The notes: generated by a model from the letters alone, not told the origin. Shown: positions 33,945-43,947, numbered from the stretch's first letter. The stretch: DNA of 55,291 nt from Candidatus Omnitrophota bacterium (GCA_016235185.1 JACRLT010000012.1:32920-88210); one strand, 5' to 3'. Program-made: numbers and translations.

Positions 33945-36900
33945 GATACCTTTTCCAGGGAAAAATCATCCAGATAGATCAGGAAACCTGCAGCCTTTTT
34001 GCCGGGATAGAGCTCCCGTATCAAAGACACGTACTCCTGCACCTGTTCCTTATCGCTGTCGCTTTTTTCAAGCGAGGTCTTATAATCCAGGACAAATACT
34101 TCGTCCTTGCCCACAATAAGCCTGTCTATCCTTTTAATATTGCCGGACCGGTCTGCGAGCTCCACCTCCTGAAAAACTGCCGCCTCCTTAAGCAGGAAAA
34201 AAGGATAGAATCTCTTGTCGCCTGAAAACCTTTCCAGGATACCTTTGCAATCTTCCATGTCCAAGATATCCGGGAACCTGTGCTGTGCTTTCTGGAACGC
34301 CTCTTTCAATACAGAGCCTTTATCCTGCCGCGACAGGTCTCCGACAAAAGATAAGAAATAATGGCAGGCCTCGCCAAAAAGGAGTTTTTCCCTGTTCTTA
34401 AGCAGCCGGGCTGCGTTAAATTCGCCTTGCATGGAACGGCCTAAAAACCCTATCCAATCGACGTAAGATGAAGGCGGCAATTCCAAAACAGACCGCTCTT
34501 TCCGGATACCTGTCTTCTTGGCACAAGGCGTAAGGCTGCCCATTTCAATGCGGCCGCAACAACCGAAAAGTTCTGCGGCGTAAGAATTACGTTTTGCGCT
34601 TTTAGGCAAAATAATGTAGAGCTCTTCCCTAGCCCTTGTTAAAGCGACGTAGATGCAGTTTAGTTCATCGATGAAAGACTTCAGATATTCCCGGCCGTAG
34701 ATCGCATCCAATTTTTGCGAAAACATCCTGTATTTCTTATGCAGGCGCCGAAGTACGGTGCGCCCTTCTTCAAAACTGGCTGCCATCGGCTCCACCTCGA
34801 CATTCATCTCTAAGAACGGCAGGACAACGGCACCAAACTCTAAGCCTTTGGCCTTGTGTATCGTCAATACCTTGACCGCATCTGCCCCGGCAACATGGCA
34901 ATATAATTCCTCTCCTTGCGCCTCGTCAAAAAATTCCAAAAATAAAGAGAGGCTGTTCTTCTCCTCTTCCTGCTCCTTTACGAGTTCAAGGAACCTCATG
35001 AAAAAACCCTGGGCATCATGGAAAGTAGCCGGGCAATTGAAACGATGAAAGATGCTGACAACAAGTTCATATAACGGGACAAAGCCTACGGACTTAAAGA
35101 ACTCTTCAAAAAAATCCTCCCAGACTTTAGGATACTTTCGCCTGAACTCGCGATAAAGATATACGGCTTTTTCCCTGCCCCGCTTTTGCCTTAAAGAGAA
35201 AATGAAATCATGGATATCGGGCTTCTTTAAACCGGAGGCCGACAGGAATATGTCTCCGGTGACAAAAGAGGCGAACGCCAGGTTGTCTATCGGAGAATTC
35301 AGGAACTTCAACAAAGATACCACTTCCTTGATATAAGCGTTATTGCGGATATCGAGCGATCTTTCGGACTCGACAGGGATGCATTTTTCAACGAGCCATT
35401 CAGTCAAAAGCTGGGCCTCTTCGTTCTTTCGCACCAAGACCGCTATATCGCCGTAGTTGTACCTGCGGGACACTTCCTCTACAAGGTCCATGAATTTTTG
35501 TTTTACCTTGATGTTCTTGTCCTCTTTATTTTCTATCTCTACGATCTCGAGCCGGACAAAACCATCATCCCTGCCTTTCGTGTAATCCTGCTTGGCAGCT
35601 TCAAAGACATTCAATACGGCCTCTTCATCAGCCGGGGCCAGGCCGAGTGAGTCTTTTTTCATCTCTGCGCACTTCTGCAGAAAAAGCCTGATGTTATCAG
35701 GCGAGAAAACATTATTTACAAAACTGACGATCTCCTTTTGGCTGCGGCGGTTTTGGGTCAAAAATTCAGTAATAAGGCCTGTCCCTTTAAAAGATCCTTT
35801 AACGGCATCAAAAAGAGTGGCATCGCCCCCCTTGAAACGATAAATAGCCTGTTTTTTATCTCCGACATAGAAAAGCGACCCGTCTGTTGATAATGCCTCT
35901 TGCACCATAGGATAAAGATTGGCCCATTCAATTGGGCTGGTATCCTGGAACTCATCTATCAGGATATGTTTGATGCGCATGGCCAGCCTGTAATAAAGTT
36001 CCGGGACGGTCATCCCTTCTTCATCAAAGAGCGACCTCGTCTTGCGGTCAAGTTCGTCAAGGAACAGCACGTCATCTTTTGCCGAAAGCGCCCTGAAATA
36101 CTCCATGGAGCGTGTGAATATTGCAAGATACGGGTCTATCAAAACAGCCGACTCCGCCTCTGCCAATACAGCAAGGCCGCCCCTTATCTCTATCCATAGT
36201 TTTTGCGCGATCGTAGAGATCTCGCCGGATCTATTGAGAGGGAAATCCTGGCGTGCCAGAAAAGCTGAAAGTTGTGAATAATCAAAATTGTTGATACTGG
36301 AGCCGAGGAACCCAAAAAAACTTTTTTCAAAAGACTTATTTGCGCCGCTGGGCCAGTTGTCTTTTAATTGCCTCATCTTTAAAAGCAGGTCCTTCTTGCC
36401 GCCGGAAAGCATATTGGCATCGATGCGGCTGGGCACAAGATCGCCCACAGTCTGGTTTAACCTGTTGAAAAGCCCGTACACAGTTTCAAGGATATCGCTC
36501 TTTGGGAACCACCCTGTCCTGTTCTCAAAAAGCAGGTACTGTTTCAAAAATGAAGAAAAATCTTTACGGACATCCTGATCCGTGGCAGCCGCATCTATTA
36601 AGTTATCCAGGCTGTAAGCCATATAAGCGGCTGCATCCGTGCGTATACGGAAACTCGCGGATAGCCCAAGCTTCAAGGCGCACGTTGAAAGGATGGCATT
36701 GACAAAACTATGGATGGTCTGGACCTGGAAAAAGTTATAGTTGGCTATAAGCTCGTCTGTGATGCGCAAAGCCTTTTTTTGTGCAGTGGCAAAATCAACA
36801 CCCAAGGCTGAAATTATGCCGTCTTTCTCCTCTTTATCGGAAAATCTGTCCAATGCAATTTTCTTCAATAGGTCAAGGATGCGCGCCTTCATCTGCGCTG

Positions 36901-37120
36901 CCGCCTTATTGGTAAACGTGATGGCAAGGATGTTCTTAATTGGAACGTCTTCGTGGCGCAAGGTAGGATTTATCAGTAATTGGACATATCTTTTAGCCAG
37001 GGCATATGTCTTGCCTGAACCGGCCGAAGCCTCAACAACACGGACGTGTGGAAATACGAGAGCTCGTGAATTCATATCAGCCATAAGGGCAAAAAATACC
37101 GTGCGCAAAGAAGCTGCCAT
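33941..37120 (-). CDS. addA: AddA-type helicase-nuclease
   Basis: A UvrD-family helicase of about 1059 residues: Walker A EASAGSGKTYALAKR, motif II ILIDEFQDTSP, a later motif LTIHKAKGLEFGAVV, and a C-terminal nuclease motif FVLDYKTS. Together with AddB this is the AddAB double-strand-break resection complex. The start is uncertain: ATG 37120 chosen; ATGs at 37084 and 37075 would place the Walker motif closer to the N-terminus, as in many relatives. It is first in a ten-gene minus-strand run. Confidence 0.9.
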   Translation of the reverse strand: MAASLRTVFFALMADMNSRALVFPHVRVVEASAGSGKTYALAKRYVQLLINPTLRHEDVPIKNILAITFTNKAAAQMKARILDLLKKIALDRFSDKEEKDGIISALGVDFATAQKKALRITDELIANYNFFQVQTIHSFVNAILSTCALKLGLSASFRIRTDAAAYMAYSLDNLIDAAATDQDVRKDFSSFLKQYLLFENRTGWFPKSDILETVYGLFNRLNQTVGDLVPSRIDANMLSGGKKDLLLKMRQLKDNWPSGANKSFEKSFFGFLGSSINNFDYSQLSAFLARQDFPLNRSGEISTIAQKLWIEIRGGLAVLAEAESAVLIDPYLAIFTRSMEYFRALSAKDDVLFLDELDRKTRSLFDEEGMTVPELYYRLAMRIKHILIDEFQDTSPIEWANLYPMVQEALSTDGSLFYVGDKKQAIYRFKGGDATLFDAVKGSFKGTGLITEFLTQNRRSQKEIVSFVNNVFSPDNIRLFLQKCAEMKKDSLGLAPADEEAVLNVFEAAKQDYTKGRDDGFVRLEIVEIENKEDKNIKVKQKFMDLVEEVSRRYNYGDIAVLVRKNEEAQLLTEWLVEKCIPVESERSLDIRNNAYIKEVVSLLKFLNSPIDNLAFASFVTGDIFLSASGLKKPDIHDFIFSLRQKRGREKAVYLYREFRRKYPKVWEDFFEEFFKSVGFVPLYELVVSIFHRFNCPATFHDAQGFFMRFLELVKEQEEEKNSLSLFLEFFDEAQGEELYCHVAGADAVKVLTIHKAKGLEFGAVVLPFLEMNVEVEPMAASFEEGRTVLRRLHKKYRMFSQKLDAIYGREYLKSFIDELNCIYVALTRAREELYIILPKSAKRNSYAAELFGCCGRIEMGSLTPCAKKTGIRKERSVLELPPSSYVDWIGFLGRSMQGEFNAARLLKNREKLLFGEACHYFLSFVGDLSRQDKGSVLKEAFQKAQHRFPDILDMEDCKGILERFSGDKRFYPFFLLKEAAVFQEVELADRSGNIKRIDRLIVGKDEVFVLDYKTSLEKSDSDKEQVQEYVSLIRELYPGKKAAGFLIYLDDFSLEKVS

Positions 37121-37206
37121 TAGTTTTGCGTAAATCAATAGTATCTACAATTATAGCTCATTTAAAAGATGTGAAAAGCAATTTTGAAGTAAAAATACCT
37201 GCATAG

Positions 37207-37284
37207 ATCCCGATGCCTGATCGCTTCGCAGGCACGGGATTAATTCGCACAGTGACTTATGAACGCTTCGCTCCATAAGCCACG
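37207..37284. repeat. Two tandem hairpins in the divergent addA/pilin gap
   Basis: Hairpin A pairs ATCCCG-TGCCTG (37207-37219) with CAGGCA-CGGGAT (37229-37240). Hairpin B pairs GCAC-GTG-CTTATG with CATAAG-CAC-GTGC (about 37247-37284). Both loops contain CGCTTCG. They sit between divergent operons, where they could affect transcription either way. REP-like elements are a possible explanation. Confidence 0.5.
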
Positions 37285-37371
37285 TGCTCATTTAAGAAAG
37301 CGCTTCCTTTGTAACGCCGGGTAAGTTTATTTGCTATTGTAACAGGTCTTTAAGCATGCTATATTTTCTTT

Positions 37372-37878
37372 GTGGGCACAAAATGTCTTCTACGGATATG
37401 CGGGCTCAAACGCTTGAAAACCAGCAAAAATGGTTTTACATTGCTGGAAGTTCTTTTGTCTTTGGCCATCATAGCCGTGACGCTTGCCGGCCTGCTATTG
37501 ACTTACATCAATGTGTTCGTTCTGGCGGATATTATACGCGACAGCGCTCTTGCGTCCAATGCTGTTGCAGCCAAACTCGAAGAGATCAAAAATATGGATT
37601 TCGATAATCTAACTACGGCTGCCGGCCCATTTAACCTTACGGACTATGGTTTCACTTCTACCCAACCTTCCAAAGGCCGGGTAGAAGTAACGACAAGTTT
37701 TTCTGGTTATCCGGCCACGTTGACAAAAGTACGCATTGTGGGTTGTTATGCGACGCGCTATAACAGGACTATCGGGGAAGACTTGAATTTTAACGGTGTT
37801 TTAGACGGCAGTGAAGACCAAAACGGCAACAGCCGTCTTGATTCATCCATAGAGGTGGTGAGCTTAATTGCAGAATAA
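37372..37878 (+). CDS. Prepilin-like protein (type IV pilin / type II pseudopilin)
   Basis: A 168-residue protein with a prepilin peptidase site NG/FTLLEVLLSLAI followed by a hydrophobic helix, then a small globular domain ending with an Asp/Asn/Gly-rich segment (EDLNFNGVLDGSED) that could bind calcium. The Glu at +5 is present. Start uncertain: GTG 37372 gives a 20-residue leader, TTG 37414 a short one. It overlaps the next gene by 11 bp. Confidence 0.85.
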   Translation: MGTKCLLRICGLKRLKTSKNGFTLLEVLLSLAIIAVTLAGLLLTYINVFVLADIIRDSALASNAVAAKLEEIKNMDFDNLTTAAGPFNLTDYGFTSTQPSKGRVEVTTSFSGYPATLTKVRIVGCYATRYNRTIGEDLNFNGVLDGSEDQNGNSRLDSSIEVVSLIAE

Positions 37879-38482
37879 ACCTTTCTTACTCCGGTCTGGC
37901 CGCGAGGGCCACACTCTTATCGAGTTGATGGTCGTTGTGGGCATTTTTGTGATGTTATTTTCAACTTTGGCAGGGATCCTGCTGAACTCTCAACGCAGTT
38001 GGGAGGCGGCAAGAGACAAACTAATTGAAGGCCAACAGGCAAGGCGCGCCACAGACAGACTGATAGGCTTGCTGCGGGAATCGAATCCCGACTGGGATGT
38101 AGGCGGCACGCATTACCCGGTGACGATCAGCGAAAACAACACCCGCATAGATTTCTATACACCTGTATTTAATTCCACGGGTAATGTCACTTCTTTAAGG
38201 AAGGTAACGTTTAAGATCGATCCAAGCAACTCAACCCAACTTTTGGCTAAAGAAGGCACGGCTACGGAAAGGGTCACCGCTTCCGCGATCGATACGTTTA
38301 ACATCAATTGCGCCTGCGTGGGTTGCATCAGCATAGATCAGAATTGCCCAATGGCAACGGTTAATGTCGTGACCAGGAAGAACGTTGGTTTTAACTGGAC
38401 AGCCCAGGTAACACTGCGCAATACAAACATGGCTGTTTCAGCCACAACCGAAGTTGAAGAACCGCCCGCAGGGGAATTTTAG
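37868..38482 (+). CDS. Minor prepilin-like protein (PilW/GspJ type)
   Basis: A 204-residue protein with the prepilin cleavage site EG/HTLIELMVVVGIF, so position +1 is His, which is unusual; +5 Glu is kept. The globular part contains a cysteine group (NCACVGC, QNC). It starts at TTG within the end of the previous gene. It may prime pilus or pseudopilus assembly. Confidence 0.8.
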   Translation: MQNKPFLLRSGREGHTLIELMVVVGIFVMLFSTLAGILLNSQRSWEAARDKLIEGQQARRATDRLIGLLRESNPDWDVGGTHYPVTISENNTRIDFYTPVFNSTGNVTSLRKVTFKIDPSNSTQLLAKEGTATERVTASAIDTFNINCACVGCISIDQNCPMATVNVVTRKNVGFNWTAQVTLRNTNMAVSATTEVEEPPAGEF

Positions 38483-38508
38483 CCCGCAAAAAGGACAGGG
38501 TCTAATTG

Positions 38509-38560
38509 ACTCCTTGCCTAGACATCCGCCATTGATTCATTGGCGGATAGGCTACGGAGT
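38509..38560. repeat. Imperfect palindrome, ACTCC/GGAGT type
   Basis: ATCCGCCA and TGGCGGAT form the inner stem; GCCTA/TAGGC and ACTCC/GGAGT extend it. It lies between two prepilin-like genes. The outer ACGGAGT is shared with the palindrome at 7594-7651. It may reduce read-through or protect the upstream message. Confidence 0.5.
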
Positions 38561-38610
38561 TCATTTTGTAGGGCAAGAAACCTGCTATTAGCAAAATGAA
38601 GGAGCATATC

Positions 38611-40323
38611 ATGGCTAAAAGGCTGAATGAAAATGGTGTTGTCTTGGTCGTAGTAATGTCAGCCATAGCGGTACTGCTTGTTCTAGCCAGCGTATTTTTT
38701 TCAAGCATACTTTCAGAGAAGGCATCCGTGGATGCCCAAAAATACGTGACACAGTCTTTAGGGCTGGCTGAATCAGGCACATCCCAAGCCCTGGCTGAAC
38801 TTAAAAAGCGTATCCGCGTTGACCTGAAAAGCAGGGTCCAGGATGCCTCACAACATTGGACCTCATCCACGTTCTCAACTTACGTTACCAACAATGATCC
38901 GCTTGGATTTTTAAGGGATTTTGCTTATGCTGCGAGCCAGACACAGTTCACTGTGGCCTCGAATATTGCGACTCTGGCCCTGGCTTCGCCCAGCCTAGAC
39001 ACCGATGTCAGCGGCGGTTATACGGCAACGATCACAGTCGAGCCCAATGGCTCTGCATCTAATCCCTCCAGCGATGTTTATATCTTTCCGTATCGCTTCA
39101 CCTTGAGCGCGCTGGGCACCGTGACATCTACGACCCCATCGGTCAATAAGACTATCAAGCTCTGGCAGGGTAATTTTATTGTGACTGTCCGCAGGGATAA
39201 TTTCGCTAAGTTCGCGTTATTTACCAGCCACCATACAACACCCTCCGGCGGCACTGTCTGGTTTACTGCCAATACAAATTTTACCGGCCCGGTTTCGACC
39301 AACGGCCGGTTCAGTTTTGCCAACAACCCTTCGGGCCATTTCACTGAAGCTGTGACACAGCATGAAAACAACGCAAGATTTTATAATAACGGCTCATCGG
39401 TGCTCATGGATGCCGCTGCCAACGGAAGTATCGACGTGCCGACCTTCGATCAAAGCTTTACGCGCGGCTATGACCTTATTAACCTCCCTTCCGCAGTCAC
39501 GCAAAACGACCTCAAAACCCAGGCATTAGGCACAATGCAAAATCCCGGACAAAACGGTATCTACGTCCCAAATAGCGGCGGACAATTGACCGGCGGTGTC
39601 CTTATCAAAGGCGATGCGACGCTATCCATGAGCGTAGACGGTAGTAGCAATGCAGTCTACAGCGTGACGCAAGGGTCAACCACGAAAAACATAACGGTTA
39701 ACCGGACAAGCAACCAGACCACGGTCCAGACAGAAGGAGGAAGCATGGACGACTATACAGGCCTGCCCGACGGAGTTGACAATGAAGGCACTCTCATCTA
39801 CTCTTTAGATAACATCACCTCTTTTGCCGGTACAGTCCAAAAAGATACCTCTGTAACAGTTTCTGCGGAACGCGATATCATCATCTCAAATAATGTCCGC
39901 TACGAAGCCTACACCCCAGCCCCTTTAAGCGGGATAGACCCGGCTACAGGACTGGATGCCTCCAACATGTTGGGCATACTTGCCTGGGGCGGTGACGTAC
40001 ATATCGGCACAACCGCGCCAAACGATGTCGAGATACACGGCGTTATCATGGCGCCTCACGGTGTATTCAAAGTTGACAATTATAATTTGGGCGCTCCGCG
40101 CGGCACAGCAACTCTTTTGGGCGGCGCCATAACAGATTTTTACGGGCCATTCGGGACGTTTTCAGGCACAACTCCGACGCACGGTTTCGGCAGGAACTTT
40201 GTCTATGACTCTCGGGTGTTAAACGGAAAAACACCGCCGTATTTTCCGTACCTGTCTGGCTTTACGAGCGCAGACGACAACAGTATCGACAACAAACTGA
40301 ACTGGGAAGGAGAAGGAGTATAA
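38611..40323 (+). CDS. PilX/GspK-like protein with DUF4900 region
   Basis: A 570-residue protein. The N-terminus NENGVVLVVVMSAIAVLL is prepilin-like but lacks Glu at +5, as in GspK and PilX. The large C-terminal part is beta-rich and ends with RNFVYDSRVL and PPYFPYLSGF, typical of DUF4900. AAGGAG lies seven bases before ATG 38611, so an upstream in-frame ATG at 38596 is rejected. Probably a tip component or adhesin-like pilus protein. Confidence 0.8.
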   Translation: MAKRLNENGVVLVVVMSAIAVLLVLASVFFSSILSEKASVDAQKYVTQSLGLAESGTSQALAELKKRIRVDLKSRVQDASQHWTSSTFSTYVTNNDPLGFLRDFAYAASQTQFTVASNIATLALASPSLDTDVSGGYTATITVEPNGSASNPSSDVYIFPYRFTLSALGTVTSTTPSVNKTIKLWQGNFIVTVRRDNFAKFALFTSHHTTPSGGTVWFTANTNFTGPVSTNGRFSFANNPSGHFTEAVTQHENNARFYNNGSSVLMDAAANGSIDVPTFDQSFTRGYDLINLPSAVTQNDLKTQALGTMQNPGQNGIYVPNSGGQLTGGVLIKGDATLSMSVDGSSNAVYSVTQGSTTKNITVNRTSNQTTVQTEGGSMDDYTGLPDGVDNEGTLIYSLDNITSFAGTVQKDTSVTVSAERDIIISNNVRYEAYTPAPLSGIDPATGLDASNMLGILAWGGDVHIGTTAPNDVEIHGVIMAPHGVFKVDNYNLGAPRGTATLLGGAITDFYGPFGTFSGTTPTHGFGRNFVYDSRVLNGKTPPYFPYLSGFTSADDNSIDNKLNWEGEGV

Positions 40324-40324
40324 C

Positions 40325-40627
40325 ATGGCTAGAACGAAACAAATTTGGTTGGCCCCCCTGGTTATTTTAGCGGTTGTAACAATGATCCTGGCGAGCGTCT
40401 GGTTGAGCAAAGATGAGGATAAAAACACAGTGGGTCAGCCCGTAGTAAAAGCAACTCATGGTATCTCAACTGCAGCAAAGAATGTCGTACCGCCTTACAT
40501 AGAGCCAAACGAGTCAAACGTTGAAGTCCAAACCAAAGAAATTACAGACAGCCCTATCACCGCTTCAGCCCCGAATAATACCAAGATCGAATACGAAGGC
40601 CCTGTAAGAGGCGAATTGATGCAATGA
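40325..40627 (+). CDS. Small single-pass membrane protein
   Basis: 100 residues: an N-terminal membrane helix (about 8-27) followed by a low-complexity, Asn/Thr/Glu-rich tail that would face the periplasm. No family recognised. It follows the PilX-like gene by one base and ends two bases before the convergent GNAT gene, so it is the last gene of the plus-strand pilin unit. Confidence 0.65.
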   Translation: MARTKQIWLAPLVILAVVTMILASVWLSKDEDKNTVGQPVVKATHGISTAAKNVVPPYIEPNESNVEVQTKEITDSPITASAPNNTKIEYEGPVRGELMQ

Positions 40628-40629
40628 CC

Positions 40630-41277
40630 TCAAAAAGCAACCATCCTGCCGAAAACAAATACATCAAGGTCTTTTTTCAATAGATGCCGAAAATAAGACC
40701 GCCGGCCCTGATAAAGAACTAAAAATCCCTCTTTTTTAAAAAAAGATACGCCTTTATCGGACATCGCTGCCATATGGACACCTGCTATCTTCTTTTCAGC
40801 CAGATAGCTCAAGTAAACTTGCATCAACCCTGCCCCCACCCCTTGCCGCCGGGCGCCTTGCTTTAAGTTGATATGTAGTGTCGCCGGATATTTGCAAGAA
40901 AAATCAGGCACGCGCAGCTCACCCTTTATAAAACTTAAAGATACACTCCAGAGAAATCTCAAATTTTTCCCGGCAAAGAATGTACCGCGAAAGAAAGCCT
41001 TCAATAGCAACTTCGGAAAAATTTTAGAAAAAAATAAGCTGTTTAAAACCTTCGTATCAGTTGCGCCTAAAATATATCCAACCACCTCCCCTGCCTCGTC
41101 TTCGGCCACAAAACAAGATTGCGGTTCGTGATCCGTAAAATAAAGAGTCAAAAAATCCGCCAGGATCTCTTTGTCCCCAAAAAAAAGAGAGCCTGGGCCG
41201 CCCATAAAGGCTGTTTCCCAGGCTATTGTCCGTACTATCTCTCGGTCATTTTTTTGATAAGGGCGGATCGTTACCAT
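40630..41277 (-). CDS. GNAT-family N-acetyltransferase
   Basis: A 215-residue GNAT protein; the acetyl-CoA loop is seen in KQGARRQGVGAGLM and strand-helix pattern FFKKEGF is typical. The acceptor is not known. It overlaps the glycosyltransferase gene by one base, so a surface sugar or lipid acceptor is possible. It is the last gene of the secretion/pilus run. Confidence 0.88.
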   Translation of the reverse strand: MVTIRPYQKNDREIVRTIAWETAFMGGPGSLFFGDKEILADFLTLYFTDHEPQSCFVAEDEAGEVVGYILGATDTKVLNSLFFSKIFPKLLLKAFFRGTFFAGKNLRFLWSVSLSFIKGELRVPDFSCKYPATLHINLKQGARRQGVGAGLMQVYLSYLAEKKIAGVHMAAMSDKGVSFFKKEGFLVLYQGRRSYFRHLLKKDLDVFVFGRMVAF

Positions 41278-42941
41278 TATTTCTTGGTTATCCTGACCAC
41301 ATATTCATCGCCTAAGACTCCCAAGACTTCGTCAGAAAACTCGTTACCTGCGATCCTTCGGATATCCTTTACATTGCCCTTTTTCAAGATAGCGTATGTC
41401 TTTGACTGACGGCGCAAAAAATCCCTTACTTTTTCATCGGTATTAAAATAAGGGACAGGGTGCGGGCTAAAAAACCCGCTGCCGCTTATATCAATAATAA
41501 CCACATCTTTGTCCGTGTAGAAACGCACGCCGCGCGCGTAAAACTTAGATGCAAGTATCGTATTATCCACCCTGTAATTGTTCGTCAAAAATTCGCAAGC
41601 CTCCCTGCTTGAGGCATAACTTTGGAAATCCTCGTGGACAAGGAAAGCAAAATACAAAAGCAACGGCAGTACCGCCGATATCAAAGCCAGATGCACGATA
41701 AAGCGGCGGCGCATAAGATAATAAAATAACCAAAAAAGATAAAATACAAATACACCCATAAAGATATAGACAGGGGAAGCATTAATGACATAGGTTGAAA
41801 AGCGTATGGTGGCGAAAAACAGGCCAGCCGGGACCAAGAGTAAAAACAAGGTCGTCATCCACGCTGCCGCACAAAAAAGCCTGGAAGGCTTGGTATCCAA
41901 TGAAGCAACAACATAATCCCCAAGAAAAAGAGCCAACGCAGGGAAAAGAGGAAAAATATAACTGACTAACTTTGAATGGGCGGGCTGAAAAATAAACAAT
42001 ACAACAGCGACCCAACATGTCAGAAAAATGTAAAAACTGCTCTTGTCGCCCTTAAAAGACCTAAACCAATGGCCCACCCCGGAGATAAGATAAAAACTCC
42101 AGGGGAACATACAGCCGATAACAGAGACTGGATAAAAGAACCAAGTGTCGTTAGACAAGTGTTCGGCCTCAAAGAGCCTGCGGATGTGGTCATTATAAAA
42201 AAATTCCTGTATGAAGGCCGCGCCGTATTTTTTTATCATGAGCGCATACCATGGCACCGCAATAAGACAAAAGGTGAAAAAGCCGAGGATGGTTTCTTTG
42301 CAAAGCAAAAAACTCAATTCTTTCCTGAATAAAAGAAAACTGAAAGCCGTAAGTACGGGGATCAAAAAACCCAGAGGCCCTTTTGTCAGGACAGCCAGCG
42401 CGGAAAACACAAAAAACAACAAAATGCCTATCCCCTTCTTATTACTCTGCGCATATCCCCAATAAAATGACGCCAATGAAAAGAGGATAAACACGCTGAA
42501 AAACAAATCAGTAAAGACCGTCCGGGATAAACCAATATAGAGGCTGTTGGACATCATAAAAAAAGCAGCCCACATGGCTCGGCGTCCATCTTTAAAAGCC
42601 ACAAGGCCGAGGCCGTAGACAGCCAAAACACCCAATATCCCCCAAAGCGCAGGAAACAACCTCGCAGAAAAACTTGAAACGCCGAATACTTCAAACCCTG
42701 ATCGCAGGAGCCAATAGGTAAAAATAGGTTTTTCAAACTGCGGCTGGCCGAACAAATACGGCGTCATCCACGCATCTTTTTGCATCATCTCCTTGGCTGT
42801 CTGTGCGTAGAATACTTCGTCGGGATTAGTGAGGCTCAAAACACCGTTTCCCAACATCAGAAAGAAATAGGAAAGGACTACGAGGATAAGGATCTGCCTA
42901 ACATATCTGTTTCTCCTGAAGTCAATCGGCATGATCCCCAT
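41277..42941 (-). CDS. GT39/ArnT-like membrane glycosyltransferase
   Basis: A 554-residue integral membrane protein with about twelve helices. The first periplasmic loop has the catalytic acidic motif NPDEVFYAQTAKEMM, and FEKPIFTYW is the second family motif. Such enzymes move sugars from lipid carriers to lipid A or proteins on the periplasmic side. It starts 4 bp after the PilP/GspC-like gene, suggesting pilin or surface glycosylation. Confidence 0.9.
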   Translation of the reverse strand: MGIMPIDFRRNRYVRQILILVVLSYFFLMLGNGVLSLTNPDEVFYAQTAKEMMQKDAWMTPYLFGQPQFEKPIFTYWLLRSGFEVFGVSSFSARLFPALWGILGVLAVYGLGLVAFKDGRRAMWAAFFMMSNSLYIGLSRTVFTDLFFSVFILFSLASFYWGYAQSNKKGIGILLFFVFSALAVLTKGPLGFLIPVLTAFSFLLFRKELSFLLCKETILGFFTFCLIAVPWYALMIKKYGAAFIQEFFYNDHIRRLFEAEHLSNDTWFFYPVSVIGCMFPWSFYLISGVGHWFRSFKGDKSSFYIFLTCWVAVVLFIFQPAHSKLVSYIFPLFPALALFLGDYVVASLDTKPSRLFCAAAWMTTLFLLLVPAGLFFATIRFSTYVINASPVYIFMGVFVFYLFWLFYYLMRRRFIVHLALISAVLPLLLYFAFLVHEDFQSYASSREACEFLTNNYRVDNTILASKFYARGVRFYTDKDVVIIDISGSGFFSPHPVPYFNTDEKVRDFLRRQSKTYAILKKGNVKDIRRIAGNEFSDEVLGVLGDEYVVRITKK

Positions 42942-42945
42942 TTAA

Positions 42946-43368
42946 TTATTCCAAACGAAGTTCCAAAGTTTTAGTGCCGTCGCTCAAAACGACCTTGTCC
43001 TGCTTTATATCAACTACGGTATTAGGGCCGATCTTATCTCCTATCACTACAATAACATCGTTTATAATGGCTAACGGATGCTCCTGACTCCAAAGGATGC
43101 CGCTTAAAGCAGCCCCTGTATCTGAAGGCGCTAAAATAGCACCGCTGAAAGGATCTCTTTTTAAACTTATCCCGGCGCTTTCCTCTCTAAGCCTGCCAAA
43201 GAGTTGTTTCTCTTCGGCTGGAGTTTCCCCAATTACAGCTGCTACGGCCACCTTAACCTTATGTAGCTTGGCCTTGCGTACTTTATGCACCGCACTAGTT
43301 ATGGCCAATAAAAATATGACTACCAAAACCCCTGTTATCCCAATTTCAATATAATCTTTTTTTATCAT
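42946..43368 (-). CDS. PilP/GspC-like protein
   Basis: A 140-residue protein with a membrane helix (about 8-28) and a C-terminal beta domain with LSGILWSQEHPLAIIND and KVVLSDGTKTLELRL, the pattern of the HR/PilP domain that contacts the secretin. It is preceded by pilO-like and pilM-N, so the order is M-N-O-P. No secretin gene is in the window. Confidence 0.75.
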   Translation of the reverse strand: MIKKDYIEIGITGVLVVIFLLAITSAVHKVRKAKLHKVKVAVAAVIGETPAEEKQLFGRLREESAGISLKRDPFSGAILAPSDTGAALSGILWSQEHPLAIINDVIVVIGDKIGPNTVVDIKQDKVVLSDGTKTLELRLE

Positions 43369-43374
43369 CTTTAT

Positions 43375-43947
43375 CTAAGATAGTAAATAAAGCCTCATAT
43401 CCAAAATAACATTCAAAGACGCGCCATCAACGCCCTCTTTATGGATGCTCAATCTTTCGATGACACAATAAGAAGGCAAATTTTCATTCAGCATCTCAAT
43501 ATATCTTACCAAGGCCTTATAACTACACCTTGCCTCCAGAGAAACAGCCAGGCGTTGACAAGTCTTGCCGTCTATCAGGATTTTTTCACCACCTTCATCG
43601 AGAAATATTTCTTTAGATTGAGGCATTATAGAAACCAGGTTTATACCTGACTTCTGGGCAAAATCAGAAAGCATCTTTAAGGCATCTTCCTCTTTGGAAG
43701 GGAATTTAAGGACAAGCCGGCGCTCTTTTTCTTCCAATAGCCTTATCCCTTCGTCCACGGTCTTTGCCATTTTTGTCAAAGACTCAATTTCCTGTATGGA
43801 GCCTTCCGCACTGGACAGCTCCGCCTTAAGTTGCATCATTGTATTTCTGCTAGGAAACCATATAAAAAAAAGAAAAATTAAGAAGAACAATAGAGATAGC
43901 GAACTTATAAAGATTATTTTTTTCTGTGTAACAGTCAATTTTTTCAT
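43375..43947 (-). CDS. pilO: PilO/GspM-like assembly protein
   Basis: A 190-residue bitopic protein: N-terminal membrane helix (about 12-30), coiled coil (about 35-75) and a ferredoxin-like periplasmic domain (about 80-190). Position after pilM-N supports PilO. It links the cytoplasmic platform to the periplasmic secretin collar. Confidence 0.8.
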   Translation of the reverse strand: MKKLTVTQKKIIFISSLSLLFFLIFLFFIWFPSRNTMMQLKAELSSAEGSIQEIESLTKMAKTVDEGIRLLEEKERRLVLKFPSKEEDALKMLSDFAQKSGINLVSIMPQSKEIFLDEGGEKILIDGKTCQRLAVSLEARCSYKALVRYIEMLNENLPSYCVIERLSIHKEGVDGASLNVILDMRLYLLS

